Source of the DNA: Halostella salina
GTDB lineage: Archaea > Halobacteriota > Halobacteria > Halobacteriales > Natronoarchaeaceae
Direction of reading: 5' to 3'
Assembly (NCBI RefSeq): GCF_003675855.1
Contig: NZ_RCIH01000006.1
Span: 62,001-126,000 of the forward strand
DNA length: 64,000 nucleotides
The translations under genes were made by a program, and so were the position numbers. The notes under the pieces are model-generated. The model saw nothing but the letters and a program-made list of their open reading frames with translations. It had not been told where the DNA came from and made no database searches. Below are positions 18,601 to 27,765 of the stretch, one piece after another. The number at the start of each line of letters is the position of its first letter. The first letter of the stretch is position 1.

Positions 18601-19982
18601 TCGACGAGATACACCGCCGGCACGGTACCGGTCTGCCAAGCGAGACGGGGGTACCCGGACGAGACGGCCCACGTCTCGAAGAACTGGAGTCCGTCCATGG
18701 AGACCGCCGCGCTCCGTCCGGTCATCCGGTCGGTGTCGAGCCCAGTTACGTTTGCCACACCGCCGGTTCGGTTCGCGCCGACCGCCGACAGTCCCACCGT
18801 GTCTCGATTCCAGTAGGATGAGTCGAGGAACACCCTGTCCAAGTTACGTGTGTCCATGGTCCCGACGAGCGCTCCGGTTTCTGCCTCACCGCTGACGGAA
18901 CCGACCGCGACGGACGTCCGAACGTCGCCGAGCCCCCGGTTCGTTCCGACGAGCCCGCCGACGGAGACGTTCCCGTCGACGGTCGCGTTCGAAAACGATG
19001 CGTCGGTGAGCCTCCGGTTCGTTCCGACGAGCCCACCGACCGAGTCGTTCCCGATGACGGTCGCGTTCGTCCAGACGGTTCGGATGAACCCGCTGTTCTT
19101 GCCGGCGATCCCGCCGACGTGAGTCGTCCCGTTGACCACGCCAGTCGAGATGGACTTCTCCAGCGGGAAGGAGCCCTTCGCATCTGCGCTCCCGACGATA
19201 CCGCCGACGATCGATTCACCACGCACCGTTCCCGTCGCGGTCGCATGCCGAATCGGGCCCTGGGTGAACCCCACGACGCCCCCGACGTACTCGTCGCCGC
19301 TGACGGTGGCGTTCGATGTCGAGTTCAGGATCCTCGTGTACGCGTATCCGACGATCCCCCCGACGAACCGGGATCCCGTGACGGACCCGTCCATCGTCGC
19401 GTTTCGCACCGTCCCTATGTGAGACCCGACGACACCGCCGACGGAGGCATTGGCGCTGACGGAGCCGCGTACCGCTACCGACTGCACGGTTCCGCTACTC
19501 CCTCCGGCGAGTCCGCCCACCCTCGCGTCGCCGGACACGGCTACGTTCGTCACGCTCACGTTCGCTATTCGCCCGTCTTCGCCGACGTCACCGAACAACC
19601 CGATGAACTTCTCCGACGGTCGGTCCACCGTCAGTCCGCGTATCGTGTGCTCCTTTCCGTCGAACTCCCCCGTGAACGGGTGGCTATCGTTTCCGATCGG
19701 CGCAAACCCCTTCCCGCCGTTCCAGGTAGCGGTTTCGGCGGCGTCGATATCGTTCCCGAGCTCGTAGTGGGCGTCGAGACCCTGCGACAGCAGCTGTAGC
19801 TCGGTCGCGTTCGTGATGACGTACGGGTCGTCTTCGGTACCGTTCCCGTGCAGGCTCTCCAGACTCACGTTGCCCGCTGCCTCGGCCCCAGCAACCGAAG
19901 CGGTACCTGCCACGGCCGCCAACAACAGCAGGGTGACCTGTGTCAGTACCGCAAGCTTTCGACTTCGACGCTCCCGACTCAT
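15657..19982 (-). CDS. Secreted GLUG/CARDB surface protein with PGF-CTERM anchor
   Basis: 1441 residues. A signal peptide covers about 1-34. Two homologous GLUG modules follow, each opening with GNGT..DPY and TWNGG.GF, then runs of VGG(L/I/V)VG repeats, as in beta-helical or beta-sandwich surface proteins. Between them lies a CARDB-like and a carboxypeptidase-regulatory-like domain (GTITDVADTPVGNATVTVSG). A Gly/Ser linker and at least three further CARDB-like domains lead to a C-terminal PGF (1418-1420), a hydrophobic helix and RRR, the archaeosortase A signal. N-glycosylation sequons are very frequent. It contains a nearly perfect 81-bp tandem repeat. Function (adhesion or cell surface) is inferred. 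Confidence 0.9.
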   Translation of the reverse strand: MSRERRSRKLAVLTQVTLLLLAAVAGTASVAGAEAAGNVSLESLHGNGTEDDPYVITNATELQLLSQGLDAHYELGNDIDAAETATWNGGKGFAPIGNDSHPFTGEFDGKEHTIRGLTVDRPSEKFIGLFGDVGEDGRIANVSVTNVAVSGDARVGGLAGGSSGTVQSVAVRGSVSANASVGGVVGSHIGTVRNATMDGSVTGSRFVGGIVGYAYTRILNSTSNATVSGDEYVGGVVGFTQGPIRHATATGTVRGESIVGGIVGSADAKGSFPLEKSISTGVVNGTTHVGGIAGKNSGFIRTVWTNATVIGNDSVGGLVGTNRRLTDASFSNATVDGNVSVGGLVGTNRGLGDVRTSVAVGSVSGEAETGALVGTMDTRNLDRVFLDSSYWNRDTVGLSAVGANRTGGVANVTGLDTDRMTGRSAAVSMDGLQFFETWAVSSGYPRLAWQTGTVPAVYLVENVTTPPRTDAGGTLAVNATVRNAGDEAGDRTISLTVAGEPIERRTATLAAGETDTVAFEHTAQSDINGSDVAVTTTIDAYRFAAVTGTITDVADTPVGNATVTVSGTGTQPEPVRQSVMDDNDTYRITVSDGQSVSLNVTRTDLPGQPVTKTVRVDVTGVTTRNVSLVRPVERLPGNGTAADPYRVSTVRELQLLNQDRDAHYSLSSDIAAAGTETWNGGAGFDPLGNRSRPFTGTLDGNGHAITGVTVDRPGETHAGLFGFVSGDGRVTNVTLVNTTVRADSVVGSLAGGADGVVLSRVSSTGGTVIGDQTVGGLVGGSKDTTLHEVSAAGNVTGGSYVGGVVGGSKDTTLHEVSAVGNVTGGSYVGGVVGVHTGPDAVRQTYSTASVDGRSGGGIVGVLIEGSLNRSYSAGNVTTSGPGGGLVGIVARDATVTDSYWNRTAAPSDAVGTIDSGTVTNVSGLTTDQLTGTASVSNMTRLDFDATWVPTTGSPRLAWEDPTARPLAQFNVTITDTSAPVTAGESVAVTARVTNTAAFTNTQRIALHEFNGTTVDTTEVTLGPGENATVTLRWQTTEGDGATDRLRVATPNCETTGRITVEAADDSDGDSGGTETPDNGTTDGSGGGGGGTAGSTDASIGVASVDAPETVGRGDVLDLSATVANTGGSAGTAVIEFSFDRSSAGGEAVRLGGGNSTTVAFEERIPPDIEPGEYQYNIRTEEGKRGGIVTITAPDALVVTDITAPNRVTAGSAVEVSATVANTADIEGTGTVDIGVGDDRIATQSIAVDSGGSRTVTFTPSIPEDTDPGDHEVQVQLGESEAATELVVVPPASFEVTAIETPDRATPGDTVPVAANISNTGPTEGTVTAALVLNGQVETRKQIRLAGGETTRIVFTAELPANVSEGYTVSIRTGNSTVTGEVGIEQRSAAGGTTAGTESTTEDTTATDANASVNSNGQPGFTPLLSVCAVVLLFVIRRRTGL
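17497..17658 (-). repeat. Two tandem 81-bp copies inside the GLUG gene
   Basis: Copies at 17497-17577 and 17578-17658 encode 27 residues each (GGSKDTTLHEVSAAGNVTGG and onward to SYVGGVV). They differ at one clear internal base (Ala versus Val codon) and near the outer end. The near identity, while neighbouring GLUG repeats differ greatly, indicates a recent in-frame duplication. Confidence 0.9.
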
Positions 19983-20321
19983 CGCTATCTATCCTGCTCT
20001 CGCTCGCTCGACGAGCGTTCCCTCACGGAACTCAGCAACGGCCGGCTGCGTCCGTCGATCGTCACCCGCGACGCCCCAGTACCGCGTTGCCGTAGCCCGG
20101 GTTCGCGCGAAAACATGATTCTGCGTGAACAATTCTGCTTCGGAGTGGTTAATGTGTCGGTTCACCGACTACATCCACTCCGTGTCCTCGGCCGCCTTCG
20201 CGTCACTCCTCCTCACATGCCCATCGGTAAACGGCGTCCCGTCCCATGGAGTCATACCGGCCGAGAGCGCTGCCGCTCGCCGGTTCGAGGCACCGCAAAG
20301 AAGTGTGGATATTCGGGGTTA
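19983..20321. other. 339-bp gap between the surface protein and secY
   Basis: No convincing gene. A 66-codon frame on the plus strand (20125-20325) has no ribosome binding site, no family resemblance, and runs into the secY stop region. The gap must hold the promoter of the surface-protein gene (transcribed left) and the 3' end of the ribosomal operon transcript. I see no clear TATA box or strong terminator hairpin. Confidence 0.5.
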
Positions 20322-21761
20322 CTAACCGAACATCTGGCGCATCATCGGATGCATCTCCATGAGTTGCTCCTCGGCGATCTCCTCGTACAGCTTGTACGTG
20401 ATGGAGACCGTCAGCAGCAGCCCGGTACCGGAGACGCCGCCGATGGTGCCGAGCATGTTCGCCATCACGGCCAGCAGGCCGACCAGCGCGCCGCCGATGA
20501 TGGTGACCTGCGGGATGTATCGCTCCATCACCTTCTCGATGACGCCGACGTTCTGTCGGAACCCGGGGATCTGCATCCCGGAGTTCTGGATCTGCTTCGC
20601 CGTCGCCTCGGGGCCCATGTCCGTCGTCTCCACCCAGAAGATGGCGAAGATGGCGCCGCCGATGATCATGAACGTCAGGTCGACGCCGATCCGTATCAGC
20701 ACCTGCCAGGTCTCCTGGGACACCGCGCCGGTCCACCACATCCAGTCGCCTCTGGACTGGATCGGCGCGACGTAGTAGAAGAACCCGCTGACCGGCTGGC
20801 CGTCGGCGTACACGCCGAGCCAGGACGGCATGTCGATGGTCGAGGCGAGGATCTGTCCGAGGAACTGCAGGTTCGCCTGCAGCGCGCGGACGAGGATCAT
20901 CGGCAGGACGCTCGCGTAGATGAGCTTCACGGGGAACCGGCCCCGGGCACCCTTCACGCGGGCGTGGCTGAGTGGGATCTCGACCCGGACGCTCTCGGCG
21001 TACACGACGATCCCGAAGATGAGCAGCGTCGTGATCAGCGCGAGCAGGTCGCCCGGCCCGAGGAACAGCGCGTACAGGCCCTGGCCGGCGATCGGGCCGA
21101 TCCCGACTTCGCCGACGGCGATCCGGTACCACTGCATGATGAGGCCGTCGCCGCCGATGATACCGCCCATCAGTCGCTGGCTCACGCCGGCGATGATGAA
21201 CAGGCCGATACCGCTCCCGACGCCCCACTTCGAGATGATCTCGTCCATGAACAGGATGAGGATCCCGCCCACGATGATCTGGCCGAAGATGACCCACTGG
21301 GTCGCCCCCGTGCCGAGCGTCATCCCGCCGAGCGAGATCGTTCCTGCTGGCAGGAAGCTGCCGGCGAACACCATCGGCGCGGCGGTCAGGACCGTCATCA
21401 CGACCACCAGCAGCTTCTGGAGGCCCTGATACAGCACCTGATCGCGCGGATCGTTGGTGTCTAACCCCAGCAGGTTCGCACCGCCCAACAGTTGGAGGAC
21501 GATGCTCGCGGTGACGATCGGCCCGATACCGACCTGCAGGACCGACCCCTGCGACCCGGCCAGGATCGACCGGAACTGCTGGTAGATGTCACCGCCGCCG
21601 GTCGCGGCCAGGCCGTAGAGCTGTACGTTCGTGAGGAAGAAATACAGCACCAGCACGCCGGCCGTCCAGCCGAGCTTCCGCTTGAAGGGGACGTGCCCCT
21701 CCGGCCGCTGGACCGACGGCATGCGCGTCAGGACCGGTTCGGCAGCTTCCTTCCATCCCAT
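20322..21761 (-). CDS. secY: Preprotein translocase subunit SecY
   Basis: 479 residues, ten membrane helices. N-terminal MGWKEAAEPVLTRMPSVQRP is the amphipathic start of archaeal SecY; the plug region after helix 1 (LYGL) and the long cytoplasmic loops with RVEIPLSHARVKGARG are typical. It forms the protein-conducting channel with SecE and Sec61beta. It is the last gene of the ribosomal operon, three bases after rpl15. The island of accessory genes begins right after it. Confidence 0.97.
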   Translation of the reverse strand: MGWKEAAEPVLTRMPSVQRPEGHVPFKRKLGWTAGVLVLYFFLTNVQLYGLAATGGGDIYQQFRSILAGSQGSVLQVGIGPIVTASIVLQLLGGANLLGLDTNDPRDQVLYQGLQKLLVVVMTVLTAAPMVFAGSFLPAGTISLGGMTLGTGATQWVIFGQIIVGGILILFMDEIISKWGVGSGIGLFIIAGVSQRLMGGIIGGDGLIMQWYRIAVGEVGIGPIAGQGLYALFLGPGDLLALITTLLIFGIVVYAESVRVEIPLSHARVKGARGRFPVKLIYASVLPMILVRALQANLQFLGQILASTIDMPSWLGVYADGQPVSGFFYYVAPIQSRGDWMWWTGAVSQETWQVLIRIGVDLTFMIIGGAIFAIFWVETTDMGPEATAKQIQNSGMQIPGFRQNVGVIEKVMERYIPQVTIIGGALVGLLAVMANMLGTIGGVSGTGLLLTVSITYKLYEEIAEEQLMEMHPMMRQMFG

Positions 21762-21764
21762 GTG

Positions 21765-22253
21765 TTATTCCTCGTCTTGGTCCGTCTGGGATACGTCTTC
21801 TGATTCGGCTTCCTCGGCGCGGTCGCTGAGGACGGCGTCGCCGCCCGCCTCCTCGATGAGTTCGCGGGCGCTCGCGGAGAAGGCGTCCGCGACGACCGTC
21901 AGCTGGTTGCGCACCTGACCGTTGCCGAGCACCTTCACGGCGTCGGCCTCGAACCCGTCCTCGACGATCTCGCGGGCGTCGAGTTCGTAGCCGTCGCCGG
22001 TCTCCTCGGCGACGCCCTCGGCGGCGTACACGACGGCGTCCTCGTCCAGCTTCTGGACGTCGATGGTGAGGACCTCGTCCTGGGCTGCCTCGGGGCGGGT
22101 AAAGCCGTGTTTGCCGAGCGGTTCGTAGTTGTGGAACTCGTGTTTGTCGCGGCCCGCACGCCCGCGCCCGCCGCGATGGCCGGCGCCGCGGCGATTCTTG
22201 TGGCTACCGCCGCCGTGCGTACGAGAGCCGCGCTGTCGTCGTTTCTTGCTCAT
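21765..22253 (-). CDS. rpl15: Ribosomal protein uL15
   Basis: 162 residues. N-terminal SKKRRQRGSRTHGGGSHKNR rich in Arg and Gly, followed by GAGHRGGRGRAGRDKHE, the RNA-binding opening of archaeal uL15. The C-terminal half is acidic (ESEDVSQTDQDEE), as usual in halophiles. Large-subunit protein near the exit tunnel. Two bases separate it from rpl30. Confidence 0.97.
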   Translation of the reverse strand: MSKKRRQRGSRTHGGGSHKNRRGAGHRGGRGRAGRDKHEFHNYEPLGKHGFTRPEAAQDEVLTIDVQKLDEDAVVYAAEGVAEETGDGYELDAREIVEDGFEADAVKVLGNGQVRNQLTVVADAFSASARELIEEAGGDAVLSDRAEEAESEDVSQTDQDEE

Positions 22254-22255
22254 TG

Positions 22256-22723
22256 TTATCGCATCGCTGTGAGGAGGTCGTCGATCTCCTCGGTGGTGTG
22301 TTTGCCGAGCTGCCCGCCGGCAGCGGTCGGCTGCTTGATGCCCTCGTGGCCCTTGCGCGGGGCGTGGAGCCGCAGCACCGGTGCGAGGCCCTCGTCACGG
22401 AGCGTCGTCTCCTCGTCGACGAGCGCTTCGGCCAGTGCGGCGACGTCGTCGTAGTCGGTGTTGTCGGCGACCCACTCGTCGTCCACGTCGGCGTCGCCCT
22501 CCTCGGGTTCAGCGCGCTTGCGCAGGAGCGTCTCGACGGTCTCCGCGCTGGGCTGTCCGTGGGCAACGTAGTCGTTGACCTTCGTCACCATCCCCTCGTA
22601 CGCCGGGGTCTCGGGGACCAGCGCACAGTGGTTGACCGCGTGGATGTTGAGCATCTCCAGGGTGTCCTGGATGTCGCCGCTCATGTCGACCTCGCCGCGG
22701 ACCTGCACGACCGCCTTCATCAT
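22256..22723 (-). CDS. rpl30: Ribosomal protein uL30
   Basis: 155 residues, long archaeal/eukaryotic type of uL30. It opens with [28 protein letters not shown] and its two adjacent ATGs are equally possible starts. The stretch [16 protein letters not shown] is a conserved RNA contact. The start overlaps the rps5 stop by four bases (ATGA). Confidence 0.96.
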   Translation of the reverse strand: MMKAVVQVRGEVDMSGDIQDTLEMLNIHAVNHCALVPETPAYEGMVTKVNDYVAHGQPSAETVETLLRKRAEPEEGDADVDDEWVADNTDYDDVAALAEALVDEETTLRDEGLAPVLRLHAPRKGHEGIKQPTAAGGQLGKHTTEEIDDLLTAMR

Positions 22724-23370
22724 TCGATCACCTCGCGCTGCTCGAAGGCGTGCTGGGGGACGCGCGCCTCGGCCGTGTTGCGAAGGGCGTTGAACGTCGC
22801 CTTCGCGAAGTTGACCGTCGTGCGCGTGTTCCCGGAGCTTCGCGTCCAGGCGTCCTCGATGCCGGCCAGCTCCAGCACGTTGCGGACCGTCTCACCGCCG
22901 GCCAGCCCCAGCCCGCGCGGCGCGGGCTGCAGCTCGACCTCGACGCTGCCGGCCTTGCCGCTGGAGCGCAGCGCGACCGTGTGGGGACGGCCACAGCCAC
23001 ACTCCCAGGACCCGCAGCCACGGGAGACGTTGATGATGTTCAGCTTCGCGATGCCGATGGCCTTCTGGATCGCCGCGCCGACCTGGTCGTCGCGCCCCTC
23101 GGCGTAGCCGACGAACCCGTCGCGGTTGCCGATGGCGACGACGCAGCGGAACTTCACGCGTCGCCCGGAGTCGGTCATCCGCTGGACCATGTTGATGTCC
23201 AGCACCTCGTCCTCCAGCCCCGGCAGGAGCTGGTCCGTGACTTCCGGCTCCTTCAGCGGGAGCCCGGAGTTGAGGGCGTCCTCCATCGTGTCGATCTCGC
23301 CCTCCTGTACCTTCTTGCCGAGCCGGGTGACGGGTTCCCAGCCGCCGTCGTTGTAGTCGTTGCTGCTCAT
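22720..23370 (-). CDS. rps5: Ribosomal protein uS5
   Basis: 216 residues. The S5 double-stranded RNA-binding domain is seen in [21 protein letters not shown], and the C-terminal domain carries [23 protein letters not shown] Cys-rich segment [14 protein letters not shown] is typical of archaeal S5. The start at 23370 is chosen because it overlaps the rpl18 stop by four bases; the longer open frame is antisense to rpl18. Confidence 0.96.
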   Translation of the reverse strand: MSSNDYNDGGWEPVTRLGKKVQEGEIDTMEDALNSGLPLKEPEVTDQLLPGLEDEVLDINMVQRMTDSGRRVKFRCVVAIGNRDGFVGYAEGRDDQVGAAIQKAIGIAKLNIINVSRGCGSWECGCGRPHTVALRSSGKAGSVEVELQPAPRGLGLAGGETVRNVLELAGIEDAWTRSSGNTRTTVNFAKATFNALRNTAEARVPQHAFEQREVIE

Positions 23371-23918
23371 AGCTCTTGGAGAGTGTCGCGCACTTCGTCG
23401 AAGTGCTCGGGCAGTTCGGTGGCGTCGAAGTCGCCGCTGTAGAGCGGCTCGTCGAGCTGCTCCGCGTACTCGGCGATGTGCTCGCCGCGGTTCCGCGGCC
23501 ACTCGGCCAGCACGTCCTCGTTGTGCGGGATCTCGATGCCAGCGTCTATCGCGCCTTCCTGGACGGCGAACACCTTGTTACCGGGCGTCGCCGTGTTCAG
23601 ACCGATGTCGAGGACCGCCTCCTCGACGTCGGCATCGAGCGCACGCTTGCCGGCGAGAAAGCCCGTCAGGTACGCGGCGGGGAGGTTGCCCGTTGGGGCT
23701 TCCCAGCCGTGTTCCGTCAGGTCGCTGGAGTGTGCGCTCGCTATCGTTTCGTCGCCGTCGGGGCCGGGGGTCACCAGCTGCGCCGTAATGTGCTTGTTGC
23801 TCTTGCGAGCGACAAGCCGGGGTTTCCCGGATTTCAGCAGGCGCAACCTCTGATGGTAATCAGTCCGGACCTCGCGGCGGCGCCGCATCGGCACCTTGTA
23901 TCGTGGTCCTGTCGCCAT
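23367..23918 (-). CDS. rpl18: Ribosomal protein uL18
   Basis: 183 residues, archaeal/eukaryotic long form. Opens with [20 protein letters not shown]; conserved [11 protein letters not shown] and [13 protein letters not shown] bind 5S rRNA. The C-terminal tail is acidic. It shares one base with rpl19e at its start and overlaps rps5 by four at its end. Confidence 0.97.
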   Translation of the reverse strand: MATGPRYKVPMRRRREVRTDYHQRLRLLKSGKPRLVARKSNKHITAQLVTPGPDGDETIASAHSSDLTEHGWEAPTGNLPAAYLTGFLAGKRALDADVEEAVLDIGLNTATPGNKVFAVQEGAIDAGIEIPHNEDVLAEWPRNRGEHIAEYAEQLDEPLYSGDFDATELPEHFDEVRDTLQEL

Positions 23919-24367
23919 TAGTGGTCACCGTAGTGTTCGTCGATGTAGTTCAACAGGCGCTGGACGCTGCGGAACTCGCCGCCGCGGGACTTGTTGTACA
24001 GGTCCCGGTACTGCGAGGACGTGATCTCGCCCTCGGCGCGGAGTTCCTTCAGCTTGGCGCGCTGTGCGCGGATCCGTTCCTGCCAGTCCTCCTTCGGGTC
24101 CTGGCGAGCGCCGGCCTTCCCGCGGCGGGAGCCGGGGCCGGTCTGGTGGCCGTAGGAGCGCTTCTGCTGGCGCTCTCGGGCGCGGCCACGCGAGTTGCCC
24201 GACTTCTCCTCTGCGCGGATGGTGCCCTGGTCGACGAGTTCGCGGATGTCCTCGCGGGTGATCGCCTCCGCGATCTCGCCCTGGGCCTCCGGGTCGAACC
24301 AGACGCGGTTCTTCCCGACGTCCAGCACGTCGGCGGCGAGGCGCTTCTGTGCGGAGAGGTCACTCAT
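23918..24367 (-). CDS. rpl19e: Ribosomal protein eL19
   Basis: 149 residues. Begins [20 protein letters not shown], the eL19 signature, with [20 protein letters not shown] next, then a basic linker ([20 protein letters not shown]) that spans the subunit interface. Found only in archaea and eukaryotes. It overlaps the end of rpl32e by eight bases. Confidence 0.97.
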   Translation of the reverse strand: MSDLSAQKRLAADVLDVGKNRVWFDPEAQGEIAEAITREDIRELVDQGTIRAEEKSGNSRGRARERQQKRSYGHQTGPGSRRGKAGARQDPKEDWQERIRAQRAKLKELRAEGEITSSQYRDLYNKSRGGEFRSVQRLLNYIDEHYGDH

Positions 24368-25064
24368 CGTCGGTCACCTCCACTTCGACGTAGGTGGGGT
24401 TGAGCACGCGGATCCCCGCGTCCTCGGCCTCCTCCTCGATGCGCTCGCGCTTGCGAGCGCCGACTTTCGAGGCGATACGGACCGCCTCGCGGTCGCCGTC
24501 GACGCCCTCGAGGTCGTCCACGTTGTGGACGTGGACCTCCTCGAAGCCGCTCGGGTGCTTGCCGCGCACCTCGGTTGGCGTCCGGAAGCCCGCCTGAACG
24601 GTGTCGCCCTTGCCCTTGATTCCGCGGCGCTGCTTGGACAGCTGGCCGCGCGGGCGTCGCCACGAGGTCGACACGCGCTTTTTCTTGTGGTGGTCCTGGC
24701 GGTTGAACTGCGGCTTGCCGACCTGGCGGCGCTCCGCGAGGAGGCGCTCCTCCCGCTCGGAGAGGTCGGGCGTCTTCTCGGCGAGGCCGCGAGGCTGGAG
24801 CTCCGTCTCCACGTCTTCGTCGGCCTCCTCCGTCTCGGTCTCGTCTTCGATCTCCGCCTCGGTCTCCTCGCTGACTTCGAGGTCGCCGACGTCGGCCTTG
24901 ATGCGGGCCGCGAGCGCGTTGCCCACGCCCTCGGCGTCGGCGAGTTCGTCCTGGCTCGCGCCCTTGACGTCCTCGACCGTCTCGAAGCCGGCGTCGCGGA
25001 GGGCGTCGGCCTTGCTCGCGCCGACGCCGCTGATGTCCTCGAGTTCTTCGGGTTCGTCTGCCAT
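24360..25064 (-). CDS. rpl32e: Ribosomal protein eL32 with N-terminal helix-hairpin-helix domain
   Basis: 234 residues, about twice the eukaryotic length. Residues 1-60 form a helix-hairpin-helix like region ([20 protein letters not shown]), 65-95 are an acidic linker ([16 protein letters not shown]), and the eL32 core starts near 105, with [20 protein letters not shown]. The extension is known in haloarchaea; its role is unclear, possibly rRNA or nucleic-acid contact. Confidence 0.95.
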   Translation of the reverse strand: MADEPEELEDISGVGASKADALRDAGFETVEDVKGASQDELADAEGVGNALAARIKADVGDLEVSEETEAEIEDETETEEADEDVETELQPRGLAEKTPDLSEREERLLAERRQVGKPQFNRQDHHKKKRVSTSWRRPRGQLSKQRRGIKGKGDTVQAGFRTPTEVRGKHPSGFEEVHVHNVDDLEGVDGDREAVRIASKVGARKRERIEEEAEDAGIRVLNPTYVEVEVTDDE

Positions 25065-25601
25065 TTACTGGGCACCTCCTTTCGGCTTCTCCGTGATGTA
25101 CACGCCGTCCTGGAAGACGCGGTTGTCCTTGTCCGTGACGCGCGTGGTCTGTTCGATGTCCGCGGCGGTCTGACCGACGGCCTCCTTGTCGGGGCCGCGG
25201 AGCGTCAGCTCCTCGTCGTCCACTTCGACGTCGGTGTCGCCGTGGACGGGGGTCCGTCGCGGGGCCTTCTCGCCGAGGAAGTTCTCGATGACGACCTCCT
25301 CGCCCTCGACGGAGACCTGCATCGGGAAGTGGGAGTAGAACACTTCCATCTGATACTCCCACCCCTCGGTGACGCCGTGGAACATGTTGGTGACGTGGCT
25401 CTCGAAGGTGCCAAGCGTCGACATGGTCTCGGCGTCGTCCTCGTCGCTCTCGATGACGACGACGTCGCCGTCGACCGAGACGGACACGTCGGGGTACCAG
25501 AGGCGTCGCGTGACGCTCCCCTCCGGGCCCTCGACGGTGAGGTCGAGATGGTCGACCTCCGCGCTTACTTCGTCCGGAATCTGAAGTTCTGTTCGCGGCA
25601 T
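25065..25601 (-). CDS. rpl6: Ribosomal protein uL6
   Basis: 178 residues with the duplicated L6 fold. Opens PRTELQIPDEVSAEVDHLDL; the second domain has FPMQVSVEGEEVVIENFLGE, the conserved uL6 strand pair in archaea, and ends with VYITEKPKGGAQ. Its stop abuts the rpl32e start. Located near the factor-binding site of the large subunit. Confidence 0.97.
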   Translation of the reverse strand: MPRTELQIPDEVSAEVDHLDLTVEGPEGSVTRRLWYPDVSVSVDGDVVVIESDEDDAETMSTLGTFESHVTNMFHGVTEGWEYQMEVFYSHFPMQVSVEGEEVVIENFLGEKAPRRTPVHGDTDVEVDDEELTLRGPDKEAVGQTAADIEQTTRVTDKDNRVFQDGVYITEKPKGGAQ

Positions 25602-25603
25602 TG

Positions 25604-25996
25604 TTAGTAGACGTATGCGATGACCTGGCCACCGACGCCCTGCTCGCGGGCCTCGTAGTGGCTCATGACGCCGTGGCTCGTCGTGACGATGAGCGTCCCG
25701 TAGTCACGGGCGGGGAGGAACCGCTTCTCCCACTTCTCGAACTCGTCGGACCCCGCTGAGTAGCGGGGCTTGACGGGGCCACAGTCGTTGATGGCGCCTT
25801 TCAGTTCGACCTCGAACCGACCGGCCTTGCCGTCCTCGACGAACTCGAAGCCGTCGATGTACCCGCGGTCGTACAGGACCTCGAGGACGCTGCCGATCTC
25901 GTTCGAGGCGGGCTCTACCGTGTGTGTCAGATGCCCCACGCTCTCGGCGTTGTCGATGCCGGAGAGCGCGGTGCTGAATGGGTCGTTGCCTGCCAT
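25604..25996 (-). CDS. rps8: Ribosomal protein uS8
   Basis: 130 residues. Opens AGNDPFSTALSGIDNAE; the 16S rRNA contact region is LIVTTSHGVMSHYEAREQGV near the C-terminus, ending in GGQVIAYVY. I chose the ATG at 25996, two bases beyond which the rps14 stop lies; the longer open frame overlaps rps14. Confidence 0.97.
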   Translation of the reverse strand: MAGNDPFSTALSGIDNAESVGHLTHTVEPASNEIGSVLEVLYDRGYIDGFEFVEDGKAGRFEVELKGAINDCGPVKPRYSAGSDEFEKWEKRFLPARDYGTLIVTTSHGVMSHYEAREQGVGGQVIAYVY

Positions 25997-25998
25997 TG

Positions 25999-26178
25999 TT
26001 ATCGATACTTCTTGAAGCCCATGCTTCGAGCGACTTCGCGGAAGCACTGTCGACAGAGCCAGATGTCGTACTTGCCGACGAGGCCCTGCTTGCGCCCGCA
26101 CCGCTGGCACTCCTCCAGCTGGTCGGTGCGCTTGCTCGCGTGCTCGCCCGTCTGGGCGTCGTTCTCGCTTTCACTCAT
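25999..26178 (-). CDS. rps14: Ribosomal protein uS14 (zinc type)
   Basis: 59 residues. Two zinc-binding pairs are visible (ECQRCG and LCRQC), followed by [14 protein letters not shown], the universal uS14 ending. The acidic N-terminal 20 residues ([12 protein letters not shown]) are a halophilic addition. Its ATG overlaps the rpl5 stop by four bases. Confidence 0.97.
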   Translation of the reverse strand: MSESENDAQTGEHASKRTDQLEECQRCGRKQGLVGKYDIWLCRQCFREVARSMGFKKYR

Positions 26179-26702
26179 TGGTCAACCTCCACGGAGAACT
26201 CCGACTCGACGAACGCGACGGCGTCGTCGGCGTCGAGGCGGTGGCTCGACGGGATGGAACGGGTGGCCTTGTCGCGCTTGGAGACGCGGTAGCCCGGACG
26301 CACCAGGTTGACGGTGACGTCCAGCCCGTAGATCCCGACGCTCGGGTCGTACTCCTGGCTCGGGAACTCCGTGTGTTCCTCGACGCCGAAGCTGAAGTTG
26401 CCGGTGTCGTCGAACTGCGACGCGGAGACGTCCGCGAACTCCAGGGCGGTCTCCAGGAACTCGTGGGCGTCGTCGCCGCGAAGGGTGACCTTCGCGCCGA
26501 TCGGGTCGCCCTCCCGGATCTCGAAGTCCTGGTTCGTCGCCTTGGCCTGCGTGCGGACGCTCTGCTGCCCCGCGACCTCCTCCAGGATCTCCTCGGCCTG
26601 GGCGAGCTCGCGGCCGCCCTCGCCGACGCCCATGTGGACGACGACCTTCTCGACGGAGGGGCGACGCATCTCGTGGAACTCGGCGTCGTCGGCCTCGCTC
26701 AT
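26175..26702 (-). CDS. rpl5: Ribosomal protein uL5
   Basis: 175 residues. [20 protein letters not shown] is the family opening, [18 protein letters not shown] the conserved central part, and [20 protein letters not shown] the C-terminal part that touches 5S rRNA and P-site tRNA. Four-base overlaps with rps4e and rps14 show tight coupling. Confidence 0.97.
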   Translation of the reverse strand: MSEADDAEFHEMRRPSVEKVVVHMGVGEGGRELAQAEEILEEVAGQQSVRTQAKATNQDFEIREGDPIGAKVTLRGDDAHEFLETALEFADVSASQFDDTGNFSFGVEEHTEFPSQEYDPSVGIYGLDVTVNLVRPGYRVSKRDKATRSIPSSHRLDADDAVAFVESEFSVEVDQ

Positions 26703-27412
26703 GCCGCGTCACCTCCGTCGTCGCCGGTGAAGTTCTCGTCGATGACGACGACGTACTCCTCGACCGTCTCGAAGGAGCCGTCCTCGGTGTCGACGGCGAC
26801 GTTGTTCGAGCCGCTGCCGGGCGTGACCTGTATCTCCGTGACCTCGCCGACCTCGCCGGCGTGCTGCCCGCGAACGGCGGTGACGAGCGCGCCCTCCTCG
26901 TACGGGAAGTGGGCGACGACCTCGTCGGTCTCGTTGTCGACGACGATCGAGTCGCCGCCGCTGTACTCGCTGCCGTCCTCGACGGTCAGGTTCCGACCGT
27001 CGTGGAGGTTCAGCTGGGTCGTCCCGCCGGGCACCTGGCGCTTGTCCTCGATCTTGCCGAGCTTGGAGCCCGCGGCGTCCGCGTCGATGGGGGTCAGCGA
27101 GAGCCGACCGCCCTCGTCGGGGAACACGCGGTAGTACTCCTCGCGCTCGGTGAAGGCGAGGATGTCGAACATCCCGATCGGGATGCTCTCGTCGGAGACG
27201 GCGTCGCCGTTGACCAGGACGGTGTCCTGATTGAGCGCGTAGCGTGCCTCCTTCTTCGAGTCGACGTAGCCGAGCACGTCCCGCAGGAGGATGACGAGCG
27301 GCACGCCGTCCTCGCCGTGGGGACCCGCGCCGGCGGCGGTCGTGAACGTCTCCGTCTTGCGTTCGACCGGCCAGGACTTGGGTACTGACAGTCGCTTCTG
27401 ATGTTTCGTCAT
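26699..27412 (-). CDS. rps4e: Ribosomal protein eS4
   Basis: 237 residues. [18 protein letters not shown] is the eS4 opening; an S4-like RNA-binding part ([20 protein letters not shown]) and a KOW-like part ([20 protein letters not shown]) follow. Small-subunit protein of archaea and eukaryotes only. It overlaps rpl24 by four bases at its start and rpl5 by four at its end. Confidence 0.97.
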   Translation of the reverse strand: MTKHQKRLSVPKSWPVERKTETFTTAAGAGPHGEDGVPLVILLRDVLGYVDSKKEARYALNQDTVLVNGDAVSDESIPIGMFDILAFTEREEYYRVFPDEGGRLSLTPIDADAAGSKLGKIEDKRQVPGGTTQLNLHDGRNLTVEDGSEYSGGDSIVVDNETDEVVAHFPYEEGALVTAVRGQHAGEVGEVTEIQVTPGSGSNNVAVDTEDGSFETVEEYVVVIDENFTGDDGGDAA

Positions 27413-27765
27413 TCGCTATCACCTTCCAGTCGCGCCTCGCGGCGCTCGTCCTCTAAGTCGAGCTCCGTCACGCGGAGGTTGCTCGCGTCGAGCGGCCGCG
27501 GCACTTCCTCGCCGTCGGCGGTCTCGACCGTGACGTCCTCGACGTGGACGACGGCGTCCTTGAGGTCCACCGCGACGACTTCGGCCTCTTCGCCGGCGAA
27601 GTCGCCGCGCATGACCTCGACGGTGTCGCCCTCGTTCACGCGAACGCGACGGGTGTCGTACTCCTCGCGGAGCTCGTCCGACAGCGTCGCGTGGACCTGC
27701 TTGTGTCGCTCGTGGAGCGACGCCTCCGCGGTCTGGGTTCGCTGTTTGCGTGGTTGTCGTGTCAT
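27409..27765 (-). CDS. rpl24: Ribosomal protein uL24
   Basis: 118 residues. The KOW motif [20 protein letters not shown] is the key mark; the basic N-terminus ([20 protein letters not shown]) is archaeal. An acidic tail ends the protein. The ATG at 27765 overlaps the rpl14 stop by four bases. Confidence 0.96.
   Translation of the reverse strand: MTRQPRKQRTQTAEASLHERHKQVHATLSDELREEYDTRRVRVNEGDTVEVMRGDFAGEEAEVVAVDLKDAVVHVEDVTVETADGEEVPRPLDASNLRVTELDLEDERREARLEGDSE

Noticed and set aside
20125-20325. 66-codon gene upstream of the secY stop
   Set aside because: No ribosome binding site, no family resemblance, and base use unlike the neighbours.
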